Shown here: piece by piece, positions 15,614 through 24,318 of the stretch
Layout of the letters: every line of letters begins with the position of its first letter
Numbering within the stretch: position 1 is the stretch's first letter
Source of the DNA: Acidimicrobiales bacterium
Lineage (GTDB): Bacteria; Actinomycetota; Acidimicrobiia; Acidimicrobiales; Aldehydirespiratoraceae
Direction: 5' to 3'
Assembly: GCA_022425325.1 (NCBI GenBank)
Contig: JAKMFW010000006.1
Span: 1 to 39,864, forward strand
DNA length: 39,864 nucleotides
The notes under the pieces: generated by a model
What the model was told of the DNA's origin: nothing
What the model saw: the letters and a program-made list of their open reading frames with translations, nothing else
The model's database searches: none
Translations under genes and position numbers: made by a program

Positions 15614-16780
15614 TCAGCTCAGCCTGAACCGCTCGACCAGTTCCGTGTTGAGTTCGACACCGAGCCCCGGCGTCGTCGGTGCGGCGATCCACCCGTCGGC
15701 GATCTTCGGCATCGCCGGACTCACGAGTTCTCGCCGCAGGATCGAGGTGACCGGTTCGAGAGTGCGGAATTCGATGAGCGGCACCTGCATGCTCGCCACC
15801 TGCATGTGAATGTTGGCGAAGTCAGAGATCGCCGACGCATAGCTGTGAGGCATCAGCATCGCCCCGGCGAGCTCACACATCTCTGAAATGCGTGTGACTT
15901 CGGTGAAACCGCCGGCTCGACTTACGCCGCAGTGCAACAGCGGCACCTTTGCCGTCTCCAACCACTCGCGGGCCTCATATCGGCCCGTTGCAAACTCGGC
16001 GGCGCCGATCAGCAACGGCGAACGAGCTGCGAGTTGGCGATAGCCCTCAATGTCGTCGTGGCGCAGCGGTGCCTCGGCAAAGAAGATGCGGTGCTCGTCG
16101 AGTCGGTTGAGGACCCACAGCGCTTCTTGCCAGTGGGTCCACCGGTACCCCGGATCAATGCCGAGGGTGATGTCGTCACCTACGAGTTCACGCATCGCAC
16201 CGAGCAGATCGACAACCTGACGGTCGGGCATTTCCGTGAAGCCAACGAAGGGCACCTTCATGGCCGTGAAGCCCTGACCGCGAGCGATCTCGACCATGTC
16301 CGACATCATCGCCATGATCTCGGCGGTGGGCTTGCCTCGCGTGTCGCCTGGGTAGACCGTCACACACGGGCGGGCTCCCTGCTGACGGGCACCGCCGAGG
16401 AGTTGCCAGATCGGCTTGCCCAATTGCTTGCCAGCGAGGTCGTGCAGGGCGATGTCGACCGCCGACATCGCGTTGATCATCAGGCCGCGGCGGCCGTGAT
16501 AGAAGCTCGAGTGGTAGATCGTGTCGTAGATCGCCCGGGCCTCAATCGGGTCTTTGCCGATCACGTGCTCGCGGATGCCGTTGGCCCAGAAGTGCTCGGT
16601 GGGGAACTCGAGCAACGCCTTCAGCACACTCGGCGCGCACGAGCACTCGCCGATACCAGTGCGACCGTCCTCGTCGGTGACGATCACCAAGAGCATGTCC
16701 TCGGTGTCGGTGTCGGTGAAGGCATTGCCTTCCGCCGGCACCGAAACGACGATCGCTTCGAGATCAACCACGGCACCCAT
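15614..16780 (-). CDS. Enolase-superfamily (mandelate racemase/muconate lactonizing-like) enzyme
   Basis: 388 aa with an N-terminal capping domain and a C-terminal barrel. Probable metal ligands and catalytic residues appear in order: Lys in AMKVPF, Asp in GIDPGYRW, Glu in FAEAPL, Glu in GAAEF and His in MPHSY. These proteins abstract a proton alpha to a carboxylate, and the Lys and His pattern is mandelate-racemase-like, typical of sugar-acid dehydratases and racemases. The DAN-type metal motif is replaced by DPG, so the precise activity is open. The start is supported by a TACGGT box 8 bases upstream. No sugar catabolism genes adjoin it. Confidence 0.88.
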   Translation of the reverse strand: MGAVVDLEAIVVSVPAEGNAFTDTDTEDMLLVIVTDEDGRTGIGECSCAPSVLKALLEFPTEHFWANGIREHVIGKDPIEARAIYDTIYHSSFYHGRRGLMINAMSAVDIALHDLAGKQLGKPIWQLLGGARQQGARPCVTVYPGDTRGKPTAEIMAMMSDMVEIARGQGFTAMKVPFVGFTEMPDRQVVDLLGAMRELVGDDITLGIDPGYRWTHWQEALWVLNRLDEHRIFFAEAPLRHDDIEGYRQLAARSPLLIGAAEFATGRYEAREWLETAKVPLLHCGVSRAGGFTEVTRISEMCELAGAMLMPHSYASAISDFANIHMQVASMQVPLIEFRTLEPVTSILRRELVSPAMPKIADGWIAAPTTPGLGVELNTELVERFRLS

Positions 16781-16788
16781 GGCCGCCG

Positions 16789-16794
16789 ACCGTA
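16789..16794 (-). promoter_or_regulatory. -10-like box TACGGT of the enolase-superfamily gene
   Basis: Ends 8 bases before ATG 16780 on the minus strand; same sequence as the box of the selenoprotein gene. The rest of the 106-base divergent gap must hold the sulfotransferase promoter (TACGTG, ending 7 bases before 16887, is a weak candidate). Confidence 0.45.
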
Positions 16795-16886
16795 GCAGCG
16801 GCTGGACGAGCGTCCAGCCCCCGTCATGCCGGCCCCGTCAGCAGCGGTGTCGCAAGTTTTGGCCGTAATGACGTACGTGTGCTGCC

Positions 16887-18155
16887 ATGGCTCCTGTGAA
16901 TGAGCAGCCTCGGGAGACCGCAACCGAACTCGCCCACCCCGACTGGGTGCGACGACTCAATCTTTTCGGCGACACCGTCGGTGATCCCAGCCACCTGATC
17001 TCACTAGATGCCGACGAACTGCTCGCCGTTGCCCAGCAGTCGACCGGCCTCACCGACTTGTCGAGCGACGATGACTGGGAAACCGGCTACCGACAGTTGG
17101 TCGAACACCTTGACGCACGCGCCGGGCTCACCGTCCTCGGACGCCTCTCGGCCAGAGCCGAGATCATCCGAAACCTCCAGACCCGCCTCCGTCTCGCCGA
17201 CTACTGGCGAGCACATCCGGACGTCTTCGATGAAGAGATCGTCGAACCGGTGTTCATCGTCGGACCACCGAGAACCGGCACGTCGATCCTGCTCGAGTTG
17301 CTCGCCCGTGATCCGGGGCTCCGTCCCATCGTCGCCCACGAAGCACATTTCCCGCTCGGCCCACTCCCCGGCGTGGACCGGGTTGCCGCAGAGGTTTCCG
17401 AGCCGGAACAAGAGTTCTGGGCCGACATCCACCCCGACTTCCAGGCGATGCACGAACTGCGTTCCGACCTCCCGTGCGAATGCGTTCATTTCGTCCAGCC
17501 CGAATTCCGGTCGTGGCACTGGTCGATGATGTTCGATCTCAACGACGTGCCCGGGCGCACCACCCCCGAAGCGAACCAGGCGATCTACCGCTTCCACCGG
17601 CAGTTCCTGCAGACCCTGCAGCACTGCGACGGGCACCGGTCACGCTTCCTGCTCAAAACGCCCGCGCATCTCGGCTTTCTCCCGGAACTCTTCGAGACGT
17701 ACCCCGATGCCCGCGTCATCTTCACGCATCGAGATCCACTCAAATTCATCGGATCGTCCGCCAACCTCACCGGCGTCCTGCACTGGATGCGATCCGACGA
17801 CGTCGACCTGTCGATTCGGGGCCCGATCATGGCGGCGGTCTACGAGATCCTGCTCGGCGGCGCCATGCAACAACGCATCGCCGGCGCAGTCCCGGCCGAG
17901 CAGATCACCGACGTCCACTTCCGAACGCTCATGGCCGACCCGGTCGCCACGATCGAACAGGCCTATGCCGCGCTCGGCGTGCCCTTCGACGAGTCGATGC
18001 GTTCGTCGATTCCGGCGTATCTCGAGTCCAAGCCCAAGGGAAAGTTCGGCATCCATCGCTATGACCCCGCTCGCCTCGGCCTCGACGAGTCGAGCCTGCG
18101 AGCACAGTTTTCCGACTACATCGAGCACTATGACGTCGAACTGGAGCACACATGA
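16887..18155 (+). CDS. PAPS-dependent sulfotransferase family protein
   Basis: 422 aa. Transfers sulfate from PAPS to a hydroxyl or amine acceptor. The 5'-phosphosulfate loop is VGPPRTGTS (125-133) and the 3'-phosphate-binding region is FTHRDPLKFIGSSANL. The long N-terminal helical region (1-115) and WRAHPDVFDEEIVEPVFIVG are typical of the Sulfotransfer_3 group abundant in Acidimicrobiia and mycobacteria. Its stop overlaps the next start (ATGA), so it is coupled to the DUF1214 gene. Substrate unknown; lipid or steroid-like acceptors are plausible only by analogy. Confidence 0.88.
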   Translation: MAPVNEQPRETATELAHPDWVRRLNLFGDTVGDPSHLISLDADELLAVAQQSTGLTDLSSDDDWETGYRQLVEHLDARAGLTVLGRLSARAEIIRNLQTRLRLADYWRAHPDVFDEEIVEPVFIVGPPRTGTSILLELLARDPGLRPIVAHEAHFPLGPLPGVDRVAAEVSEPEQEFWADIHPDFQAMHELRSDLPCECVHFVQPEFRSWHWSMMFDLNDVPGRTTPEANQAIYRFHRQFLQTLQHCDGHRSRFLLKTPAHLGFLPELFETYPDARVIFTHRDPLKFIGSSANLTGVLHWMRSDDVDLSIRGPIMAAVYEILLGGAMQQRIAGAVPAEQITDVHFRTLMADPVATIEQAYAALGVPFDESMRSSIPAYLESKPKGKFGIHRYDPARLGLDESSLRAQFSDYIEHYDVELEHT

Positions 18156-19273
18156 GTGATCGACCCGCCGCAGCGGCCGTCTTCGACGACCTGATCACTG
18201 CGCTTACCGAGATCAGGGACGGCTACGTGCTCGATGAGCAGCGCTGGACCGACCCGACCGAAATCGCCGAAGCCTTCCGTTACGTCGGCCAGGTGCTCTC
18301 GGCCTCATCAGAGCTGTTCTGGGAAGGCGACCCCGACCATCCACGCTTCGCGTCCATCGTCTCGCCCGCCCGCAAACTGCAGGGCGACAATCCGGATGCG
18401 ATCTACCACTTCGCCCGAATCCGCGGCGACCGCACCTACCGCGTGCGCGGCCGGATCCGCGAGCAGTGCTACGCCTCGTTCACTGTCCACGGGCAGGCCG
18501 CGGACGGCGGGATGGCCGGCCCGCTTCTCGGTGACCGAAACGATCGCGATTTCACCATCGCCGACGACGGCACGTACGAGATCATCTTCAGCGCAACACC
18601 CCACGACGGCGACTGGGTCGAGCTGCATCCCGACGCGCATTCGATCGTCGTCCGCACGTACTACGAACTGTCGACATCGGCGCAGAACGACGCCTCGATC
18701 CATGTCGACCTCGATATTCGGGCCGACGATCAAGCGCCGCCACCACCGCTCGACGACGCGACGATCGCCGCCCGCATGGCGGAAGGAGTCGCCTTCCTTC
18801 GGCAAGCCACGCTGGGGCAGGGCGTGCCGTCGGATGAACCGTCGCCCGTGCCGTTCGTCTCCAACACCCCCAACGACGTCGCCACACCGTTCAGCTTCCG
18901 TGATTCCGGCCTGCCGGTGCCGGGGGCGGCCGACATCTTCTATTCGATGGGCCGCTGGGACCTCCAAGACGACGAAGCGCTGGTCATGACCGGCACGCTG
19001 CCTGCGGGGCCGTTCGCCAACGTGATGCTCTGGAACGTCCACATGCAGACCCTCGACTACCGAAATCTGCCAACGGCGCTCAACAAGGCCCAGATCGAGT
19101 ACGAACCAGATGGTTCCTACCGGATCATCATCAGCCACCAGGATCCGGGGCTGCCGAACTGGCTCTGCACCGACGGGCATCAGCGAGGTTCGATCTTCTG
19201 GCGCTTTCTTCTGCCCGAGACCGACCCTCCGAAGCCCGAGTGCACGGTCGTGCGCCTGTCCGAGTTGGGCTGA
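18152..19273 (+). CDS. DUF1214-domain protein
   Basis: 373 aa, soluble, no signal peptide. The C-terminal half has the DUF1214 pattern (SMGRWDLQDDEALVMTGTLPAGPFANVMLWNVHMQTLDYRN, LNKAQIEYEPDGSYRIIISHQDPGLPNWLCTDGHQRGSIFWRFLLP). The biochemical role of this family is not established. The ATG overlaps the sulfotransferase stop by four bases, a strong hint that both act on the same compound. In actinobacteria DUF1214 genes often lie among sulfotransferase and lipid/steroid genes. The 148 bases that follow (19274-19421) hold no gene. Confidence 0.8.
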   Translation: MSDRPAAAAVFDDLITALTEIRDGYVLDEQRWTDPTEIAEAFRYVGQVLSASSELFWEGDPDHPRFASIVSPARKLQGDNPDAIYHFARIRGDRTYRVRGRIREQCYASFTVHGQAADGGMAGPLLGDRNDRDFTIADDGTYEIIFSATPHDGDWVELHPDAHSIVVRTYYELSTSAQNDASIHVDLDIRADDQAPPPPLDDATIAARMAEGVAFLRQATLGQGVPSDEPSPVPFVSNTPNDVATPFSFRDSGLPVPGAADIFYSMGRWDLQDDEALVMTGTLPAGPFANVMLWNVHMQTLDYRNLPTALNKAQIEYEPDGSYRIIISHQDPGLPNWLCTDGHQRGSIFWRFLLPETDPPKPECTVVRLSELG

Positions 19274-19421
19274 GAAGCGCTTTTCTTGAGCCGGTCGGCC
19301 TGCGATCGGGTTACAGCAGGCCGCCCTGACGAGCGCTGTTCTGGTTACGCGAGAAGCGCAACCCTGAGTCGCATTTCGCCCGTTTCCCTCAACGCACCGG
19401 TGCCACCGCCGATAGGCACCC

Positions 19422-20480
19422 ATGAGATTTTTTGCAGTGAAGCGTGGCGTTGTTCGCGTCGGTGTTGCTTTGGCGGTGACTGCGAGCGGCGTTGCGATTG
19501 CGTCGGCTGCGCCTCGATTTGGAGTTGAGTCACGGCTGCTGCCCGTCGAGATCGCGACGGCAGTGACCGAACCGGAGAGCGGAGCATCGACGACTCCTCC
19601 GGATCTGGCCGCGTCGTTTGTTTCGATTCCGCACGTCGACGGAGAAGCAGCACTCCTTGCTGCGCTGAAGACGCCGGATTCGGTCGTACCTGATGTTGTT
19701 GGCGTGCCTGAAGCAGCCAGCGTCAGTTCGACGCAGCCGGTCGAGACGCCTGTCGTTGTTGTTCCCGCCCCGGCGGTTGCTGAACCCGAACCTGGACCGG
19801 AACCCGAACCCGAACCTGAACCGGAGCCCGCGCCGATTGTTTCGCCGACGTACTTGTCGACGTTGGTCGCCACGATCGTTCCCGACGTGACCTTGTTGGC
19901 GCCGGTGACTGAGCCGGGCGGCACCGAGCTTGTTGCGTATGACCCGACGACGGCGTGGGGGATCACGAACCCGACCTATTTCGGAAGTTCGTTGAAGCTT
20001 CGGGTGGTGCAGCGCTCTGATGATGGCGAGTGGCTGCGGGTGCAGTTGCCGGTTCGTCCGAACCGCATGACCGGCTGGATCCCGGCGTCGCAGGCGACGT
20101 TGTCGTCGACGTCGATGTCGGTCCGGGTGGACCTCACGACGAAAACGATGCATGTGTGGGACGGGTCAACGTTGGTGCTCGAAACCCAGACGACGATCGG
20201 TGCGCCGGGAACCCCGACCCCGCTCGGCACGTTCTTCGTCAATGACCATGTTGCTGGAAGCGGATCGTATGGCCCACACATTCTGAGCTTGTCGGCGTAC
20301 TCCGAAATGCTTGAGACGTTCAACGGCGGTGTACCTGTCATCGCAATCCACGGAACGAACCGCCCCGACCTCATCGACGGCGCGCATTCGAACGGATGCG
20401 TTCGCGTCACCAATGACATCGTCACCCAACTCAAGGCCATGTTGCCGGCGGGAACGCCGGTGCAGATCGTCCGGATCTGA
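19422..20480 (+). CDS. Exported L,D-transpeptidase (YkuD domain)
   Basis: 352 aa. A signal peptide (basic start then VGVALAVTASGVAIASA) leads to a Pro/Glu-rich spacer of PE repeats (about 120-140) that could span the wall, an SH3-like segment (LRVVQRSDDGEWLRVQLPV, TGWIPASQ) and a C-terminal YkuD domain. The catalytic motif is complete: IAIHGTN and HSNGCVRV with nucleophile Cys. It forms 3-3 peptidoglycan cross-links or attaches proteins. A GTG at 19437 is an alternative start that keeps the signal peptide. It is followed by the membrane Lon-like peptidase on the same strand. Confidence 0.92.
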   Translation: MRFFAVKRGVVRVGVALAVTASGVAIASAAPRFGVESRLLPVEIATAVTEPESGASTTPPDLAASFVSIPHVDGEAALLAALKTPDSVVPDVVGVPEAASVSSTQPVETPVVVVPAPAVAEPEPGPEPEPEPEPEPAPIVSPTYLSTLVATIVPDVTLLAPVTEPGGTELVAYDPTTAWGITNPTYFGSSLKLRVVQRSDDGEWLRVQLPVRPNRMTGWIPASQATLSSTSMSVRVDLTTKTMHVWDGSTLVLETQTTIGAPGTPTPLGTFFVNDHVAGSGSYGPHILSLSAYSEMLETFNGGVPVIAIHGTNRPDLIDGAHSNGCVRVTNDIVTQLKAMLPAGTPVQIVRI

Positions 20481-20678
20481 CAGCCGCTGTTGCACGAAAT
20501 CGTCATGATGCGCCACAGCACCACGCGGCTCCTAAAGCTCGAACGAAACCGACCATCGACTCTTTCCCGCCCAAGGCCAGCTGGCGGTCACAGACAGTTG
20601 AAATCGCCTTCTGCGGCTGTTCTGAGCGGCACCCGACCGGCCACAGCCGGCCGAATCAAACCAGTAATCGCGCCGAAG

Positions 20679-20698
20679 GCGAGCGCCCGGGCGCTCGC
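20679..20698. repeat. 20-bp perfect palindrome
   Basis: GCGAGCGCCCGGGCGCTCGC equals its own reverse complement. It lies 199 bases after the L,D-transpeptidase stop, just before a second hairpin and the preferred start of the S16 peptidase. It could be a dyad operator or an RNA hairpin. Its presence argues that 20481-20720 is non-coding. Confidence 0.6.
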
Positions 20699-20704
20699 GT
20701 GCCA

Positions 20705-20719
20705 GACCGCGAAGCGGTC
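20705..20719 (+). promoter_or_regulatory. Hairpin directly before the S16 peptidase start
   Basis: GACCGC, loop GAA, GCGGTC: a perfect 6-bp stem ending one base before ATG 20721. If present in the mRNA it would mask the start region, so translation may be regulated or the true start may lie elsewhere. Confidence 0.35.
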
Positions 20720-20720
20720 C

Positions 20721-21839
20721 ATGGCAACGACTGCGTCAGTCAGGCGGCAGACGGCAGGTTCAACTTTCGGATACGGCCAACTCGGCGCAGTCGCGGTAGC
20801 GGCGGGGGAGGGAACAGAGCGAGATGAGTCGGCTGCCCTCCGCCGGCAGCGACCGCAGTTCATTGTTCGAAGCCTGGTCGGGCTCGCCGTGGTGATCCCG
20901 ATAGTGATCACACTCTCTGTGCTCCTGCTTCCGTCAGGGTTTGGCCGTTCGGAGCCGGGCCCTCTTTACAGCCTTTCTGGGCAAGTGTCTGGCTCGCTTG
21001 CCGTTGAAGGAGCACAACGTGGCGCCGGATCGTTCTCCTTCACTACCGTTCGCACAACGGAGCTGTCAGGAGCCGAATACCTCTGGGCGAAGCTCCGCAG
21101 CGACGACATTGTCCGGCTGATTCCGAACACCGGCACAGATCTTCTCGCAATGGCAAGGGCGAGTGAGGAAGCCAGCGTTGCAGCGACCCAGCACCTCAGG
21201 CGCGAAACCTCCCCGAAGAGCGGAGCGGCCTTTGCAGCCGAGCCCGAACAGTCGCCAGGAATCGAAGCCGGAAGCGTGCCCAGAAACGTGATCGATGGCG
21301 TTGGTGACATCGTCGACCCCTCCGGTCAAGCGTTTACCAACGAGCGAGGTACGAGCGCGAGCGCATCCGATGTTCAACCGTTGCTGCTTGCCGAAGACGG
21401 ACGCGTCGGAAAGTCCGCAACTCTCGACGACGAAGGACCGCTTGGCGCCCAGATCAGCAATTCCCTGCCCGGTGCAGGGGAAACACCGCGCTTTGATGTC
21501 CCGACATTTGGCGTTGGCGGCTGGTCCGCCGGACTGCTGATGGCCCTGGCGTTCCTTGATGCCGCATCGCCAGGCGATCTCACTGCCGGGCTTGATATCG
21601 CTGGCACAGGGACGATGAACGCCAATGGCAATGTTGGGGGCATCGTCGGCACCACGTTGAAGCTTCAAGCCGCAGAGGACGCCGACACCGACGTGTTTTT
21701 TATTCCTGCTACGAACCTTGATGATTTGGGCGATGAAGGGACAACGGTCCTCGTAGTTTCAGTAGAGACCCTGGGTGACGCTGTGGACTGGCTGTGTCAG
21801 GCGGGCGCTACCGACGACATCTGCGCCGACGGCCGCTGA
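20721..21839 (+). CDS. Membrane-anchored Lon-type (S16) peptidase-domain protein without ATPase
   Basis: 372 aa from ATG 20721; the frame is open back to an ATG at 20505, but that stretch has atypical Arg-rich sequence and two hairpins. One membrane helix (about 51-72) is followed by SFSFTTVRTTELSG, as in YlbL-like proteins, a long poorly conserved middle, and a C-terminal S16 domain. Catalytic Ser269 lies in GWSAGLLMALAF and Lys314 in GGIVGTTLKLQAA, 45 residues apart as in Lon. No AAA module is present, and no clear PDZ domain, which YlbL proteins normally have. The active site is probably extracytoplasmic. Possible role: processing or quality control of exported proteins. Confidence 0.75.
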   Translation: MATTASVRRQTAGSTFGYGQLGAVAVAAGEGTERDESAALRRQRPQFIVRSLVGLAVVIPIVITLSVLLLPSGFGRSEPGPLYSLSGQVSGSLAVEGAQRGAGSFSFTTVRTTELSGAEYLWAKLRSDDIVRLIPNTGTDLLAMARASEEASVAATQHLRRETSPKSGAAFAAEPEQSPGIEAGSVPRNVIDGVGDIVDPSGQAFTNERGTSASASDVQPLLLAEDGRVGKSATLDDEGPLGAQISNSLPGAGETPRFDVPTFGVGGWSAGLLMALAFLDAASPGDLTAGLDIAGTGTMNANGNVGGIVGTTLKLQAAEDADTDVFFIPATNLDDLGDEGTTVLVVSVETLGDAVDWLCQAGATDDICADGR

Positions 21840-22022
21840 TCGCACGCTGAGCCTGCGAAGAACTCAGACAACAGAAAATGCAATGGCGCAAGGACAGTCG
21901 CTTTGTCGCTTCTCTGCGCACGGTTTCTCGGTTGGGTGAGCGGCGAGCTTGTTTGGATCATCATCCCCGACGAGAGACCGCTTGTGGCACACTCTGAACC
22001 TTGAGATTCCGGTGTTTTTCAG

Positions 22023-22094
22023 AGCGGGTGAGGAGAATCGAACTCCCATCATCAGCTTGGAAGGCTGAGGTTCTAGCCGTTGAACTACACCCGC
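22023..22094 (-). tRNA. tRNA-Gly (anticodon UCC)
   Basis: 72 nt on the minus strand. Acceptor GCGGGTG pairs with CACCCGC with discriminator U; the anticodon loop CTTCCAA gives UCC (22061-22059); the T-arm contains GTTCGATTC. CCA is not encoded, as for the tmRNA. A TACCCT box 10 bases upstream (22110-22105) is the likely -10. The preceding 183 bases (21840-22022) hold nothing I can name. Confidence 0.95.
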
Positions 22095-22104
22095 GAGTGA
22101 GGTC

Positions 22105-22110
22105 AGGGTA
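22105..22110 (-). promoter_or_regulatory. -10 box TACCCT of tRNA-Gly
   Basis: TACCCT on the minus strand, 10 bases before the mature 5' end. It matches the TANNNT form seen at protein-coding genes here. The remainder of 22095-22288 shows no gene. Confidence 0.4.
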
Positions 22111-22288
22111 GCGGCGTCGCCGTCATGGTGTCGCGTCGGGTTGTCTGCATGTCGCTCGTCGCCCTCGAGGCCCGGCCGATCTCGTTCCCGGGTCTGCGAT
22201 GAACATTGAGTGAGAGCGGAACGAAACCGCTTTGCGTCGCCGGTGTTCTCGGTGGTCGGCGTCGGACCGGAGCGTCATCCCATCCCGT

Positions 22289-22294
22289 TAGGCT
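22289..22294 (+). promoter_or_regulatory. -10-like box TAGGCT of tig
   Basis: Ends 8 bases before ATG 22303, giving a leaderless or near-leaderless tig-clpP-clpX transcript. The same hexamer and spacing occur before the dGTPase-like gene. Confidence 0.5.
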
Positions 22295-22302
22295 TCGACC
22301 CG

Positions 22303-23655
22303 ATGAAGAGCACTGTGGAGACCCTCGACGACAACCGGGTGAAGCTCTCGGTTGAAGTCGACGAAGAAACATTCGACGTCGCCGTCGACGCTGCGTTCAA
22401 GCGCATTGCGAAAGAGGTCCGCATGCCGGGCTTCCGTCCCGGCAAGGCGCCCCGTCGCCTGCTCGAGGCGCAGTTCGGTAGCGCAGTCGGCCGCGAAGAG
22501 GCCCTGCGCGAGGCGATGCCCGAGTACTACGCCCAGGCCGTGATTGAGCACGACGTCGACGTCGTCGCTCCACCGGAGATCGAAATCACCGGCGGCCAGG
22601 AGGACGGCCCCGTGCAGTTCGACGCCGTCGTCGAGATCCGGCCCTCCGTCAGCGCTGCCGGCTACGACGGTCTGCGGGTCGAGATCCCGAACCCCGTCGC
22701 CAGCGACGAAGAGATCGACGAGCAGATCGACAACCTGCGCCGCAACTTCGCCGAACTGTCCGCGGTCGAGCGGGCTGCCGCTGACGAAGATCACGTCACG
22801 ATCGATATCGAGGCAACCCACGGCGACGAACCCGTCCCCGGTCTCACCACCACGGACTACGACTACCTCCTCGGTTCGGGCGCCGTCGTGCCCGAGATCG
22901 ACGAGAACCTCCGGGGCGCCTCCGCCGGCGACGAGATCGAGTTCTCGGCCGACCACCCGGATCCCGAAGAAGAAGAGCCGCTGCAGTTCTCGATCACCGT
23001 CAAGGAGGTCAAGGAAGCCGTCCTTCCCGACCTCGACGACGAGTTCGCCAAGGCCAACTCCGAGTTCGAGACGGTCGAGGACCTTCGCGCCGACATGGCC
23101 GACCGCATGAACACGATGCGGATCCAGCAGGCCAACATGGCGGTGCAGCAAAACACCGCCGAGGCGCTCGCTGCGCTGGTCACCGACGAGATCCCGGAGT
23201 CAATGATCGAAAACGAGATCAACGCTCGCATTCAGGATCTCGTCCAGCGCCTGCAGCAGCAGGGGATGGACGTCGGTGCGTACCTCGACGCGGTCGGCCA
23301 GACCGCCGAGACGTTGGCTGCGGAATTCCGTGAGCCTGCTGAGCAGGCCGTCAAAGTCGATCTCGCGCTTCGTTCGGTCGCTGATCTCCAGGGTCTGGTG
23401 CCCGACGACGACCGCATCGATGAAGTCATTGCCGAGATGGCTGGCCCGAGCGGTCAGGACCCTGACGAGCTCAAGGCTCGTCTCGCCGAGGTCGGTCAGA
23501 TCTCCGCGCTTCGTGCCGATCTCGCCAAGCAGGCCGCTATGGAATGGCTCACCGACAATGTCGAACTCGTCGACGAGGATGGTGAGGCCATCGATCGTGA
23601 GGCTCTGGAATTCCCCGCCCGCGGTGCCGAAGAGGACTCAGAAGAGGAAGAGTGA
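22303..23655 (+). CDS. tig: Trigger factor, ribosome-associated chaperone and prolyl isomerase
   Basis: 450 aa. The N-terminal ribosome-binding domain carries [15 protein letters not shown]; the PPIase domain follows (about 150-240, [45 protein letters not shown]), then the helical C-terminal chaperone arms and an acidic tail (EEDSEEEE). The start at 22303 is chosen for the TAGGCT box and because the upstream frame has no family similarity. First gene of tig-clpP-clpX, coupling nascent-chain folding with proteolysis. Confidence 0.96.
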   Translation: MKSTVETLDDNRVKLSVEVDEETFDVAVDAAFKRIAKEVRMPGFRPGKAPRRLLEAQFGSAVGREEALREAMPEYYAQAVIEHDVDVVAPPEIEITGGQEDGPVQFDAVVEIRPSVSAAGYDGLRVEIPNPVASDEEIDEQIDNLRRNFAELSAVERAAADEDHVTIDIEATHGDEPVPGLTTTDYDYLLGSGAVVPEIDENLRGASAGDEIEFSADHPDPEEEEPLQFSITVKEVKEAVLPDLDDEFAKANSEFETVEDLRADMADRMNTMRIQQANMAVQQNTAEALAALVTDEIPESMIENEINARIQDLVQRLQQQGMDVGAYLDAVGQTAETLAAEFREPAEQAVKVDLALRSVADLQGLVPDDDRIDEVIAEMAGPSGQDPDELKARLAEVGQISALRADLAKQAAMEWLTDNVELVDEDGEAIDREALEFPARGAEEDSEEEE

Positions 23656-23660
23656 CAGGT

Positions 23661-24299
23661 ATGGACATCAACCCCCGCAACTATCTCGTCCCCACCGTCG
23701 TCGAGCAGACCAACCGTGGTGAGCGCGGCTACGATCTCTACTCGAAGCTGCTGAAGGAGAACATCATCTTCATCGGTACGCCGATCGATGATCAGATCGC
23801 CAACCTGATCTGCGCCCAGCTGCTGCACCTCGAGTCGGAGAACCCCGACAAGGACATCAACCTCTACATCAACAGCCCGGGCGGCGACATCAACGCCCTG
23901 TTCGCGATCTACGACACGATGTCCTACATCAAGCCCGACATCACGACGATCTGCTTCGGCCAGGCCGCGTCTGCCGCCGCAGTCCTGCTTGCCTCCGGCG
24001 CCACGGGCAAGCGTCTGGCACTCCCGCACGCTCGCATCCTGATCCACCAGCCGTACGCCGGCGCACAGGGTCAGGCATCCGACATTGAGCTCATTGCCGC
24101 TGAGATCCAGCGAATGAAATCCAGCCTCGAAGAGGTGCTGGCCCACCACACCGGCCAGACCGTTGAGAAGATCTCCGCCGACACCGATCGTGACTTCGTC
24201 ATGACCGCGCACGAGGCAAAGGAGTACGGGATCATCGATGAGGTCATCGAAACGCGTAATGTGGTGGACAACAGCGGGCCGATCACGGCCATCAGCTGA
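23661..24299 (+). CDS. clpP: ATP-dependent Clp protease proteolytic subunit
   Basis: 212 aa, the tetradecameric serine peptidase chamber. Catalytic Ser in [14 protein letters not shown], His in [17 protein letters not shown] and Asp in [21 protein letters not shown]. The ATG at 23661 has GAGGAAG 10 bases upstream; a GTG at 23652 overlapping the tig stop is possible but too close to that site. Only one clpP is seen here, whereas many actinobacteria carry clpP1-clpP2 in tandem; a second copy would have to lie elsewhere. Confidence 0.96.
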   Translation: MDINPRNYLVPTVVEQTNRGERGYDLYSKLLKENIIFIGTPIDDQIANLICAQLLHLESENPDKDINLYINSPGGDINALFAIYDTMSYIKPDITTICFGQAASAAAVLLASGATGKRLALPHARILIHQPYAGAQGQASDIELIAAEIQRMKSSLEEVLAHHTGQTVEKISADTDRDFVMTAHEAKEYGIIDEVIETRNVVDNSGPITAIS

Positions 24300-24318
24300 A
24301 GTCTGAGGGGGCGACTGC

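Noticed and set aside
19785-19835. Tandem gaacccgaacc-type repeat
   Set aside because: It encodes the Pro/Glu spacer of the L,D-transpeptidase and is in frame throughout.
21864-22052. Small protein overlapping tRNA-Gly
   Set aside because: Its N-terminal MMGVRFSSPA comes from translating the tRNA T-arm; a known artefact.
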